Part shown: positions 55,421 to 64,000 of the stretch, piece after piece
Layout of the letters: each line of letters starts with the position of its first letter
How positions within the stretch are numbered: the first letter of the stretch is position 1
From: Actinernus sp. WN-2022
Taxonomy: Eukaryota > Cnidaria > Anthozoa > Actiniaria > Actinernidae
Length of the DNA: 64,000 bases
Reading direction: 5' to 3'
NCBI GenBank assembly: GCA_030867875.1
Contig: JAOWCC010001368.1
Coordinates: 806,001 to 870,000 of the forward strand
Notes under the pieces: model-generated
The model's database searches: none
What the model was told of the DNA's origin: nothing
What the model saw: only the letters and a program-made list of their open reading frames with translations
Translations under genes and position numbers: made by a program

Positions 55421-56041
55421 TGGATTCCCTGGTAGAACACATCCCATTCAACGCACTCATAGTAGGTCCAACAAACTGCGGGAAAACGGCATTTCTCATA
55501 GAGCAGCTTCGTGGAGCATTTTGCGATAAGTTCGACTACATAGTATTAGTGTGTCCCCACGTATGCCCACAACAAAACCTATCGTGGATTTGCCAATCGA
55601 GATCCACACTTCTATATCGTATCTCCGCCACAGGATGCTATCAATGCCGCATTGCATATCTGTGCTACCTTTTGGGCAGGTACCAATACACTATTGATTC
55701 TAGATGATTGTGCCGCCTCAAAAGACGTAAAAAGAAGAACCGACAAGCTCGTAGATTTGGCATTCTCTGCTCGCCATATCGGTATTTCAGTTTGGGTGCT
55801 TTCCCAACAATTAACAAGCATATGCAAACCTTTCCGCGAAAACGTAGCTGTCGTAGTTGCCTTTCACACCGCGTCGGCTATAGATGGAAAAAGGCTATTC
55901 GAGGACAATGGAGGCTCACAAGAAGGCGGTGAGTTACAAGCAGTGCTCCGGTCCCACAAGTTCGCTCGCATATGCTTTTGTTTACGACATCCTTTTGCAG
56001 TAGTGTTAGAGCTACCCGGACCTACAGCATATCATGGATGA
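55420..56041 (+). pseudogene. DNA-packaging ATPase (A32/FtsK-type), frameshifted
   Basis: Starts MDSLVEHIPFNALIVGPTNC with Walker A GPTNCGKT (residues 16-23). Walker B NTLLILDDCA lies near 55690 in the next frame. RRTDKLVDLAFSARHIGISV then WVLSQQLTSICKPFREN carries the sensor-like region of A32 ATPases. A frameshift near 55556-55562, in a run of C, separates the two parts. The role is pumping genome DNA into capsids. The gene follows the major capsid gene with a one-base stop/start overlap and overlaps the next gene by 8 bp. Confidence 0.85.
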
Positions 56042-56605
56042 TAACGAAATACTTGAGCTACTAGGTGAGGATGTAACAGGCCCACCACCAAAAACAGAGG
56101 ACGCGTGTTCATCTACAACAGACAACCGGGAAGCACTTTCCATTTTAGCTGCAACAGGTACCACAAAAGAATATCTAGGAAAAAATTATCTCTAGGAGAC
56201 ATTTCTAGACTACCTGAAAAAGAAGTAGATAGATTGTATAGAAGATATCAGGCCGTGCTAGCTCAGCAAATAACAGGAAGCTTAGTCGATGGTGTGATGC
56301 GTCTAGCTACCCGATTAGTTGCTTACCTAGTCCCTATAGATTCTCAAGAAGCACTGATCAAAGACCTACAAGAAGACCACCTAGTCCGTAACGAGATCAG
56401 TGCTGCTACTGGCTTGTTATCACTTAAAGCAGGTCGCTTCGTAGCGTTAGCTAGCGTCTTGTTCCACGTATCTGGTCACATAGTTATTCCTAGTAGCTCT
56501 GCTACGACACCTATTGAACCTTCACATACACCTACTATATCGAAGCGAGATGGAGGAACAAACGGATCGGATAACTGCAGATCCTCCGAAGACTTCACCG
56601 ACTGA
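56034..56605 (+). pseudogene. Polinton conserved small protein, frameshifted
   Basis: ATG at 56034 inside the ATPase end gives MDDNEILELLGEDV. The frame changes near 56180 in a run of A and continues LSLGDISRLPEKEVDRLYRR, YQAVLAQQITGSLVDG, AYLVPIDSQEALIKDLQEDH and FVALASVLFHVSGHIV. Mostly helical, with a hydrophobic C-terminal part that may be a membrane anchor. Function unknown; I recall relatives at the same position after the ATPase in other cnidarian Polintons. Confidence 0.55.
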
Positions 56606-56916
56606 GAAAAAAGAAAAAAAATCCAAAGCGTGTTGCTGCTGGAAAAGCATTAGCGAAAAGCAACAAACTTGCCAGAGAGGCTCAAAAGCGGGAGTTAGAG
56701 AGTGAAAAAGAATCGTCAAAAGAAACTGATGTTGGAGGAAGCTGGCCAAAAAGCGCGTCTACCAACACTACTCTAACAGCTATTGGCGTAGGTGCTGCAT
56801 TGGTAGGGGCGTACTATCAATATAGAAGATACAGAGACGATACCTCTAAGGACGCCAGTACGATACGACCCACGAGTCCAGAGCCACCACACGAATCATT
56901 GCCGGATATGGAGTAA
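56550..56916 (+). pseudogene. Small basic single-pass membrane protein, frameshifted
   Basis: ATG at 56550 overlaps the previous gene. MEEQTDRITADPPKTSPTEK is followed by a run of eight A near 56612, where the frame changes. It then reads RVAAGKALAKSNKLAREAQK (basic), one hydrophobic segment TTLTAIGVGAALVGAYYQY and an acidic tail ending PDME. Function unknown. Confidence 0.55.
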
Positions 56917-56966
56917 GGTGGTACGACATTTGAAGACTAGGACCATAGGTTATATGTCATAGTAGG

Positions 56967-57188
56967 ATGGTAGAGAATAAATTAATGAAAGCGGTAACTG
57001 ATGCTGCTATAGTTACTGGGCTTGCTACAGGCATAGGTTGGATTGCAAGAAAGGTCGTTAAGGAACCTATGCTCAACGACCCTTCTGCTTCTATAGTGAA
57101 ATACGTGAAGTGGACAGCTGTGTTGGCTGGTAGCCTAGCCGCCAAGCAATATCTCGAGGAACAAAAATACATACCAGCCGATTTGTAG
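56967..57188 (+). CDS. Small Polinton membrane protein
   Basis: 73 codons, intact. Two hydrophobic stretches, AAIVTGLATGIGWIA (residues 13-27) and WTAVLAGSLAAKQY (residues 49-62), are separated by a basic loop. It looks like a two-pass membrane protein. It lies 50 bp after the previous gene and 14 bp before the next frame. Confidence 0.6.
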   Translation: MVENKLMKAVTDAAIVTGLATGIGWIARKVVKEPMLNDPSASIVKYVKWTAVLAGSLAAKQYLEEQKYIPADL

Positions 57189-57217
57189 TACGTATACTGG
57201 CATTGTTAGGATTCGGA

Positions 57218-57934
57218 ATGGCCATTCTAGGAGCTGTTTTGAATGCAACGGCATTCACTGGTGGGAACATACTCGCTAAGATGTTTTGTGGGAAAGACGA
57301 GAGAATTGCTACTAGATATAGCGTAAAAGTTGGTTTTCTGCATCCATTTGAAGCTACGTATATACATAAGTATCTGAGTAAACTTCCAATAAAAATGGAA
57401 AGTCTAGCACCACTTGAGAGGAAGACTAAAGAAGACTTCAATACAGATACGACGAAGGAGGGAAATTTCGTTCCAGTCATACCAATTAAGGTGAAGGCTA
57501 AAGGAATCGGAAATTTCATTGACACTTATGCGGTACTAGCCAGCGACTCTTTTCTTTCATATTGCACCAATTCGCTTCTAACCGAGTTAGGTTTCGAAGA
57601 TGAGGTAGAGTCAGTAGATCTTACGACGGGATTGGAGAGGACCGTCTCCCAGAGAATCTCCTTAGTAAATCTAAATTTTCGATGCTCTAATGCGAATGAA
57701 TACTTCGATATGCACGATGTGGTGGTTTGCCATGAACTGCCCGAGGTGAGAGTTAACCTCCAGACGATACCTCTCGGTTTATTAATAGGGCGCGACAACA
57801 TTCGCAACACCCATCTCGAACCAGGTAAAGATATAGATTCGGTAAGGTTCGCGTGGACCCCACAGACACTCAAAATCAAAAGCTTACTCCGTTTTAAGAC
57901 TGAAGACCAACAATTTATACCCCTATATGTGTGA
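57218..57934 (+). pseudogene. Chimeric frame: Polinton membrane-protein start fused to a BEL/Pao-like protease domain
   Basis: The first ATG is at 57218, but the hydrophobic start is open upstream (ILALLGFGMAILGAVLNATA), so the original start may be lost. After about residue 30 the sequence changes: VIPIKVKAKGIGNFIDTYAV, LTELGF, LTTGLERTVSQ and LGLLIGRDNIRNTHLEPG follow the pattern of the aspartic-protease-like domain (DUF1758) of BEL/Pao retrotransposons. The position of the catalytic D-S/T-G reads LASDSF, so it should be inactive. Either a retroelement piece inserted here, or this is an old domestication that has decayed. Confidence 0.5.
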
Positions 57935-57950
57935 TGGTTTAGAATAAAAT

Positions 57951-58016
57951 CAATACGAAAAAGAAGAATAAAGACTTAGCAAACTAGTTTTTATTCTTCT
58001 TTTTTGCTTCGTATTA
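57951..58016. terminator. Hairpin with AATAAA on both strands
   Basis: AATACGAA...AGAAGAATAAA pairs with TTTATTCTTCT...TTCGTATT around about 16 bp. GAATAAA is present on both strands, so it may be a two-way poly(A) site between the capsid gene run and the integrase gene. Confidence 0.5.
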
Positions 58017-58041
58017 GGGTCTCCTTGTTATGCTATATATA

Positions 58042-58895
58042 ATGGATGCTCGCCTTGCAAATATCTTCTATGGTCCTCTGGGATACTGGAAAGGTCACGC
58101 TGCAATTGGTAAGCTATCAGTGGCAGCAAAGGTATCAGAAGATGTTGCTGCAAGTTGGTTAGAGAAACAGGCCCTGTGGCAGATATACCTACCACCACCA
58201 CGACATATCCCACGACCACATTGGACTGTATCGAAACCTAATGAGGTTCACCAAGCTGATTTGATATTTCTACCTCATGATCGACCTGGACGGGGGCGAA
58301 AGCTCTATAAATATGCTTTAGTGGTAATCGATGTGCATGGCTTCTCGATATAAAGAAGCTGAGCCTTTAGCCTCAAAAGATAGTGGCGAAGTTGCTGCAG
58401 CTTTCGAACGAATATACGAGCGTAGTCCATTAACGTGGCCAAAAACGTTGCAAGTCGATCCTGGAAGAGAATTTATGGGGCATATGTCTGAAACCTTGGA
58501 GCAACATGGTACGAAAGTCCAACGAGGCGAGGTTGGTAACCACAGGGCGCAAGGATTCGTTGAACGAGCGAATAGAACACTGTCTAGCTGAGAGATTGTT
58601 TGGATACCAATATGCACAGGAGATGGTGTTTGCTTCGGAAGGATCACACGCACGTAGTAGAGAATGGGTGTTGCGGCTTCCAGAGGTTATCAAAGCCATG
58701 AATAATGAGGTGACTCGACTTACAGGGAAGGAGCCTTTGAATACCGTATTGGCACAGCAAGTGAACACCAAAACTCCTACATATTCGCGGACTGTTGGAT
58801 TACAAGAAAAGCGTTTACCGTTCAATGTTCTAGTTCGATATCTCTATGCACCTGGTGAGTTGGAAGGTGGAGCAAAGCGAGCGACTCGCAAATAG
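58042..58895 (+). pseudogene. Polinton retroviral-type integrase, two frameshifts
   Basis: ATG directly after GCTATATATA. The catalytic triad is spread over three frames: NEVHQADLIFLPHD (first D), TLQVDPGREFMGH (second D) and NHRAQGFVERANRTL (E). The frame changes near 58338 and near 58580. The last part, YAQEMVFASEGSHARSREWV then KAMNNEVTRLTGKEP, ends at a TAG at 58893-58895, overlapping the convergent polymerase frame by 74 bp. No chromodomain is seen. It would cut ends and join the element to host DNA, giving the short duplication. Confidence 0.85.
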
Positions 58896-61800
58896 AATCG
58901 TCTAAGTTTACCTCGGTGTTTTTATGCCCATAGGCTAGTGTATCGATCCCGTTTGCTGAAATCCAACGCTTAGAGTCAAATGGCGAGAGAGATACTTTGT
59001 TCATATGCATACCATACATCCTGTGACCTTCGCTTCGAAGCATATACATTCCATGGTGGAATACTTTCTTATCTAGTAAGCACTCTTTGTATTGCTCATG
59101 ACGAATACGGTGTTTCACAACTGCCTTCTTGGTGCCTTTGGCTTTCCTAATCTCACCACCATCTACTTTCAATATTGAGTAGAGCTTTGATCGTAGTCCA
59201 ACATATTCGACTGTGGGAATACCTCCACATTCGTCTTTCATTTTGCCAAGGACTTTCTTGTTGTCTATGTTATATGATGGGTGGTCCTTGCTGTAGTTGC
59301 TAGTATCATATAGATGTTTGTGGATGGCCATGTCTGCATAGATGTCTTCAGTTTCGATGTATAGCAATAGGCTGTCAGTATCTGTGTATAGTAGATTACA
59401 GCGTTGTCCATATTGATTATTGAGCTCGTTGTAGTAGAAGTCATACATCAGGTGTTTCGATAGATCTAGAATCGACATTCCAACATATACCGGGCGGTTC
59501 AGAAGTAGCTTGCTTTTGTAGTTGCGTACAGCGGCTAGATCATCGTCAAAGATTGTGGAGCGAGTATAGCTAGGTTTATTCAAGAGACGCTGTAGTCTCA
59601 TTCCTTCTGAAGAGCGCACTAGTTGGATATCTACACGCTTGCGTAGATTTTCCATTGTTTTGCCAAATACGCTATTGTTCATCAATTTGTAGAGGTCTTG
59701 CTCGAAAGTGCTATTCGCTTGTTTTCGTAGCTCTGTGTTCATTCGTATGTATGGCTCCATCCAGGGGGATTGATCGAATCGTAGTGCTCTATGGATCTTT
59801 TTCAAAAGCATACCTAGAGATAAGTATAGTTGTAGGTTGCGGTAGTGGAGAACATATCGTTCTTTACCATAGAGGTTAGGTACAAGCTTTTCCACTTTCA
59901 AAGATCCGTTGCCTTCGTATAGTTTCTCAAATAGATCGGTTTGATACTCTGAGAACCAAGCACGATCCACTTGCATTCTCTCGGGAGCTAGCGGATAGCT
60001 GTTGTGTGCATCGTGAAGTTCTCGAGGATATTCGAGGTCAACTTCTAGGATGTAATCTTTATCTGAATTGCATGCATGCTGGATGATTTGTTCTTCTGTT
60101 GGTATACACCACTCAAACCCTCCCGTTGGTAGATATTGACTCATAGCCCAGCCATAGAGATTGTTAGAATCGAGGTAGACTATATGGCTATTTGGCTTAT
60201 TTGGATCGAAATCGGGTACGTTTGGGTTGTTTGCTTTTGCATAACGCTGAGATACCATAGATATCCCACCACGTAGACCTTTCTCAACGAATAGATGCAT
60301 GTCGTAGTCGGTTAATAGTTCAAGCTCCACACCAGTCTTCTTTAACAATGCATCCCATGAGAGTCCTGGACTAGTATAGTAGTGGGCCGGGTCTAACCCA
60401 TAGTTTTGCATGCATGTCGTGCGAAAGGTCTCAAACACATCTGCTAGAAGAAGTACATCGGTTTGGAGGTAAAGGTCGTGGTAGTCTCCCAACGTCTCAC
60501 AACCAAATACCTCCCAAACTTCTAGTGCGTGTTCATAGTCCTTGTCGGATATGTCCTCTAGGTATAGCTTACTATTAAATGCTTCTTTCGGCGGAAGAGA
60601 AGTCTCTGCGAATCTATCCCAAGAGTCCATGTACTCATATGGGTAGACACCCTTGCGCCCAAGAAGATGTGCATTCATGGGTGTATGCGTAACGGTCATC
60701 GGGAGGCGAGACGGGTCTAGTTGCTTTATGCTCACTTCTCCACACTGTGGGCAAGTCCCCACTAGCTTCCAAGCCTCGTTAATGATAACCAGCTCGAATT
60801 CATTACATCGTTTACATTTGCCTGCAGCTGCCTCTATGGTACTACGAACCAGGTTGTCGAGCGACCCCAATAGAAATTGCATGCTATCGATGAACCGTAG
60901 GTTGCCAAGTGAGAATGAAATGTATTTCTCCATATTGTTTGGAATGCAGGAGATATTGCCCTCTGTCTTGGAGACGGATTGCATCAGTAGGTGAGAATCG
61001 TATCCACGCAGATTGTGGAATATAACTGGGATGGTAGGTGAGATACGCAATTTGAGGTTACAGACTCCGTGTGCGGCACCTCGAAACTCGCCTGTGATGT
61101 GGCAATGATCACGTACTCTATCGCTACCAACCAAAGGCTTCTGGCAGATATGACAAATAGTTGCTCTATTATAAACACTCCAGTTTTTCTGCGACATACA
61201 TAGAGGCTTGGCCTCTTGGGCTTTGATCTTAGCCTCCTCTTCTTGTATGCATCGTAGAAAACGCTCGATAGTTTCTGTGCCTCGATATAGTACAGGTGGT
61301 TCGCTATGGCCATCAGAACGTACAACGATGTAGGAAAATCCACAGGAAATATGTTCTTCTGTCTTTTGTGTGTTGCTCTTTTTAGGGTCTTGGGCAGGTC
61401 CTTCGATCTTAGTGGTTAAAGCCTCAAGGTCGGCATAGATAACATAGGGAACTTTGAGCTGTTTGTGGATATTCTGAAAGGATATTATGTTGTTCTCATT
61501 GGTAGGCATTTCAATGCGAATGGCCCGGTCATCGACACCGTTACACTCTGAAATGCTCGCAGAAGTGCTGCCTATGGCCATGCTTTGTTTGATCGGATAG
61601 AACTGAGGCGGTTGAAATCCTTGATCCAACAGTAGTGTTGTAAACCGCTATCTGGGTATTCTATAAGCAAGAAGTTAACTCGCTTTGAAAAGGTCTCCTT
61701 CGAGATGCGGTGTACGATCAAGCGCTTTTCCTTTAGATCCCAACCATATACATTAATAGAGATCTTGTTTTGCTTCTCTACACGTTTTATTTGTGAGATC

Positions 61801-62267
61801 GGCGTTGGCGCATCCACCCCATCAAAGTTCAACCCATCGTCTTCTCGGTACTTCGATGTCCTCTGGGGGTCTTTCGCAACTGGAAACAGCGCAGCACGTA
61901 GCGACCAACGTAATCAATGGTCGTCATTGTTCTTTACGTTAATCACGGCTTTGTTATTCGCGACTTCTGTAGGTAGTAGTAAATATGAACCCCCACGTAG
62001 TGGTTGATATCGAGCGATGTTTAACCATAGAATGTTGACTCTATCTATAACCCAGTTTGGTCCACGACTGATCCACTTCTCAATATAGTTATGTATCTGA
62101 GCATGCGCTTCTACTATTGCCCCACGGATCTCAGCACTGTTGGTCAAAACGGATTGCGAACTCCTAAAGGTGGCTATCTCATATACTGAACCCTCGGGTT
62201 TGTGGTTTGTGGTTGACAAAGTCCAACGAATATGTTTTTGGGAGGGGGTCATCGGATGTGACGTCAC
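58822..62267 (-). pseudogene. Protein-primed DNA polymerase B, broken near the N-terminus
   Basis: The main frame (61629 to 58822) holds exonuclease motifs (PYVIYADLEAL; VIFHNLRGYDSHLLM; TDVLLLADVFETF). It also has polymerase motifs: YLDSNNLYGWAMSQYLP (A), LYKLMNNSVFGKTMENLRKR (B) and LLYTDTDSLLLYIE (C). An HNH/endonuclease-VII-like zinc insert, ICHICQKPLVGSDRVRDHCH, and a second Cys pair (CKRCNEF...CPQCGEV) lie between. Upstream, NILWLNIARYQPLRGGSYLL and FDGVDAPTPISQIKRVEKQN are the N-terminal part, interrupted by a TGA at 61914-61916 and by a frameshift with a small deletion near 61600. The end past LAYGHKN looks like read-through into the integrase gene. Confidence 0.9.
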
Positions 62268-62314
62268 AATAAAAACGGAGGTGCTGCGCCAGGATCGGCA
62301 TATTATATACTACT
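62240..62314 (-). repeat. Polinton right TIR
   Basis: Mirror of 47686-47760, 75 bp identical; the polymerase gene starts inside or just next to it. CCCAT follows at 62315-62319. Confidence 0.95.
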
Positions 62315-62319
62315 CCCAT
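62315..62319. repeat. Polinton target-site duplication, right (CCCAT)
   Basis: Matches 47681-47685. Confidence 0.8.
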
Positions 62320-62744
62320 TATTACTGCCTGTATAATTCTCTTCTGTTTAGATGTATACGAAGATCGCATCCGACGCTGAAGGTGGTGCAATCAGGCGTT
62401 TGTTGGGTTACCTGTGGTCTTTTCCGCTAAGATCTCGATTGGCATCTTTGTGAAAACCTCGGCAGAAAATAGCTTCGGAAATAAAAGACTGATACTTAAT
62501 AAACTTGTTTGGGTGATTTTTCCCCAATTTGAGGTAGTATCGTCGTGTACCGTTTAACCAAATACGTCCGGCTAAAATTCTCTGTTTCCCTATGTTTTGT
62601 TATGAATAATTTGAGACCAAGACATTTTGTCAGTTGTCAGTTATTTTTCGGTTGTCAGTAAAAGAATCGTCAGTTATTTTTAAGACTTTGTCAGTAGTCT
62701 GTTCAGACGCTCGATAAACTGTATATTACAAAAGTATCTCGCCC

Positions 62745-63150
62745 TTGCTCCGAGTAGAGTTCCTAAGGAGAGAAATCGCTCACTTAATTAATTCATGAAA
62801 TGACCATATAAACTAACATAAATTAGCAGTGGTCTTAAAATGTACAAATTTGACAGCATTTGAGCGACGATGGTTGTTTAGTGTAGTGGTTGCGACGTTT
62901 GCCTTACGAGTAGGCGGCAGCGGGGTTCGAGTTCCAGAAAATCTCTAAAAAAAAATTACCTCACCATTTTCTTGAAGTTTTTCTTGAGAACCCTAGCTCT
63001 AGGTGGGTAAGATCCTGTGGTTCCGATCTTGTTTACTGACCGGTTAGGTTTTTTTTATTTTTCAGGGTAGGATTTTAGTTAGTCTATATTGTCATTTCAT
63101 GAATAAATTAAGTGAGCGATTCCTCTCCTTTGGAGCTCGTTGCTCCGAGA
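62745..63150. mobile_element. Fold-back element with a tRNA-like core
   Basis: Inverted arms of about 70 bp: AATCGCTCACTTAATT and ATTCATGAAATGAC on the left (62785-62810) mirror GTCATTTCATGAAT and AATTAAGTGAGCGATT on the right (63091-63125), with GCTCCGAG at the outer ends. Between them lies GTGTAGTGGTTGCGACGTTT then GGGGTTCGAGTTCC, with A- and B-box spacing like a tRNA. Confidence 0.65.
62868..62940 (+). repeat. tRNA-like (SINE head) sequence
   Basis: TTTAGTGTAGTGGTTGCGAC and GGGGTTCGAGTTCCAG match RNA polymerase III A and B boxes about 45 bp apart. No closed acceptor stem is visible, so it is a SINE-type relic and not a tRNA gene. Confidence 0.5.
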
Positions 63151-63655
63151 GTTTTCTTCCGGTTTTCCTCCCTCAAAAAACCAACACGTTAAATTCTAAT
63201 TCGATCTGTGAATTAGCCGGGTCCTGGCTTTGATCAGCCTCTATGGTTGTTTCAGGTCCCGTTAGAAATTCAGAAAACAAATCAAAAGAGAAAAATATAT
63301 ATCTGTTAAAGAACTACATAAGGTAGAAGGAAAAACAAACAAAACAAAATATTCAGTAGACGACAGATAAGGCAATTCTGAACTTCAAAATAGAAGTTTA
63401 TGGTGTCAACGTACCTTTTACGGCGAAAACCTGATCAGCTGTTTGCAGATGGGATTTAGAGAAAGAGCAGAGGGTAATCGGATTGAATTAAACGATTCGA
63501 TTTAGGTTATCATCGGTACGTATATTAAAATATATCTCAAAAGAATAAATGCAATTGCTTTATACCCACAAGTAGCCCGAGAGCCGTGTCTACTCGCGGT
63601 CTATCTGCCATTACTTGATGCCATCAATAAATGATTTTTCAGCGGTCACAGGAAA
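63151..63655. other. Non-coding, nothing recognisable
   Basis: AT-rich, no conserved frame on either strand. Confidence 0.4.
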
Positions 63656-63659
63656 TCAA

Positions 63660-64000
63660 TATGTAAATAATTAATTAATTGCTTCAAAAGAAAATAGTTG
63701 GTCAAGTTTCAATTTAAAGGAAGATGTAGTATTAGCTTGTATTACATCGGAGGGCAGCGTATTCCATGCTCGTATTGTTCTTGGGAAGAAAGAGAATTTG
63801 TGATAGTCCGTCACTGAAGAAGGAACTCTGTAGGAGTATTCGTTTATGTTGCGGCTTGAACGACCCATAGGCGTTAAATACTTCTTGCAATCAAATTCGA
63901 CAAGGCCATTATGTATATAATAAAGTATGATTAGTCTGTTCTTGTCTCAAGTGACTCCCAGGTCAGTTCTTTGAGCATTTCACTGACGCTTGATGTGTTA
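63660..64000 (-). mobile_element. LINE ORF2 C-terminus
   Basis: Minus strand: MLKELTWESLETRTD (about 63925-63970), then YRVPSSVTDYHKFSFFPRTI and RAWNTLPSDVIQANTTSSFK, the typical end of ORF2 in CR1/Jockey-like LINEs (FFPRTIRLWNSLP). It runs off the right edge; a stop and a frameshift lie near 63870-63920. Confidence 0.8.

Larger units (their letters stand above)
47686..62314. mobile_element. Complete Polinton/Maverick element (14,629 bp), decayed
   Basis: Bounded by TIRs beginning AGTAGTATATAATATGCC and by a 5-6 bp duplication. It encodes protein-primed DNA polymerase B, retroviral-type integrase, packaging ATPase, double jelly-roll major capsid protein and minor capsid protein, the defining set of Polintons, which are regarded as virus-like. 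It also has a TFIIB-like gene, a Cys-rich gene and several small membrane-protein genes. No adenovirus-type cysteine protease was recognised. Most large genes are broken, and a LINE end and a SINE have inserted, so this copy cannot move or form particles on its own. Confidence 0.96.

Overview
The window looks like nuclear DNA of an animal, most likely an anthozoan cnidarian. It holds an intron-rich CAMTA (calmodulin-binding transcription activator) gene, many mobile-element families and a Polinton/Maverick element. The phylum is an inference from gene content and the style of the repeats. No database could be searched.

Layout: (1) 1-12 kb is a graveyard of retroelements. A complete 4.18 kb Ty3/Gypsy element (608-4785, 92/90 bp LTRs, 5 bp target duplication GATGT) sits between LINE fragments of opposite orientation. 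Further LINE pieces and a Penelope-like element with a GIY-YIG domain (about 10.07-11.79 kb, minus) follow. (2) About 17.4-46.6 kb is the CAMTA gene on the plus strand. Eleven exons can be placed: four covering most of the CG-1 DNA-binding domain, one 2.9 kb exon with the TIG domain and start of the ankyrin repeats, and IQ-motif exons. The first exons were not found. Its introns are packed with repeats: a LINE holding a 19 bp minisatellite, a Mutator-like element with 10 bp target duplications, four TTAA-flanked elements in one 9.7 kb intron, and several minisatellites. (3) 47,686-62,314 is a complete but decayed 14.6 kb Polinton/Maverick with inverted termini (75 bp identical, weaker similarity to about 115 bp), about 220 bp past the CAMTA poly(A) signal. 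(4) 62.7-64 kb holds a palindromic element with a tRNA-like core and the 3' end of another LINE.

The Polinton encodes a protein-primed DNA polymerase B, a retroviral-type integrase, an A32/FtsK-type packaging ATPase, major and minor capsid proteins and several small membrane proteins. Two compact divergent promoters (34 and 37 bp) drive the capsid-region genes, and a run of overlapping plus-strand genes follows the major capsid gene. Unusually, it also carries a TFIIB-like protein (zinc ribbon plus two cyclin-type repeats) beside a cysteine-rich zinc-binding protein. Together with the shared near-palindromic promoter, this suggests that the element carried its own transcription-initiation factor; this is the main candidate for something undescribed. 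Most large genes carry stops or frameshifts, so this copy is a fossil, or the assembly has base errors at homopolymers.
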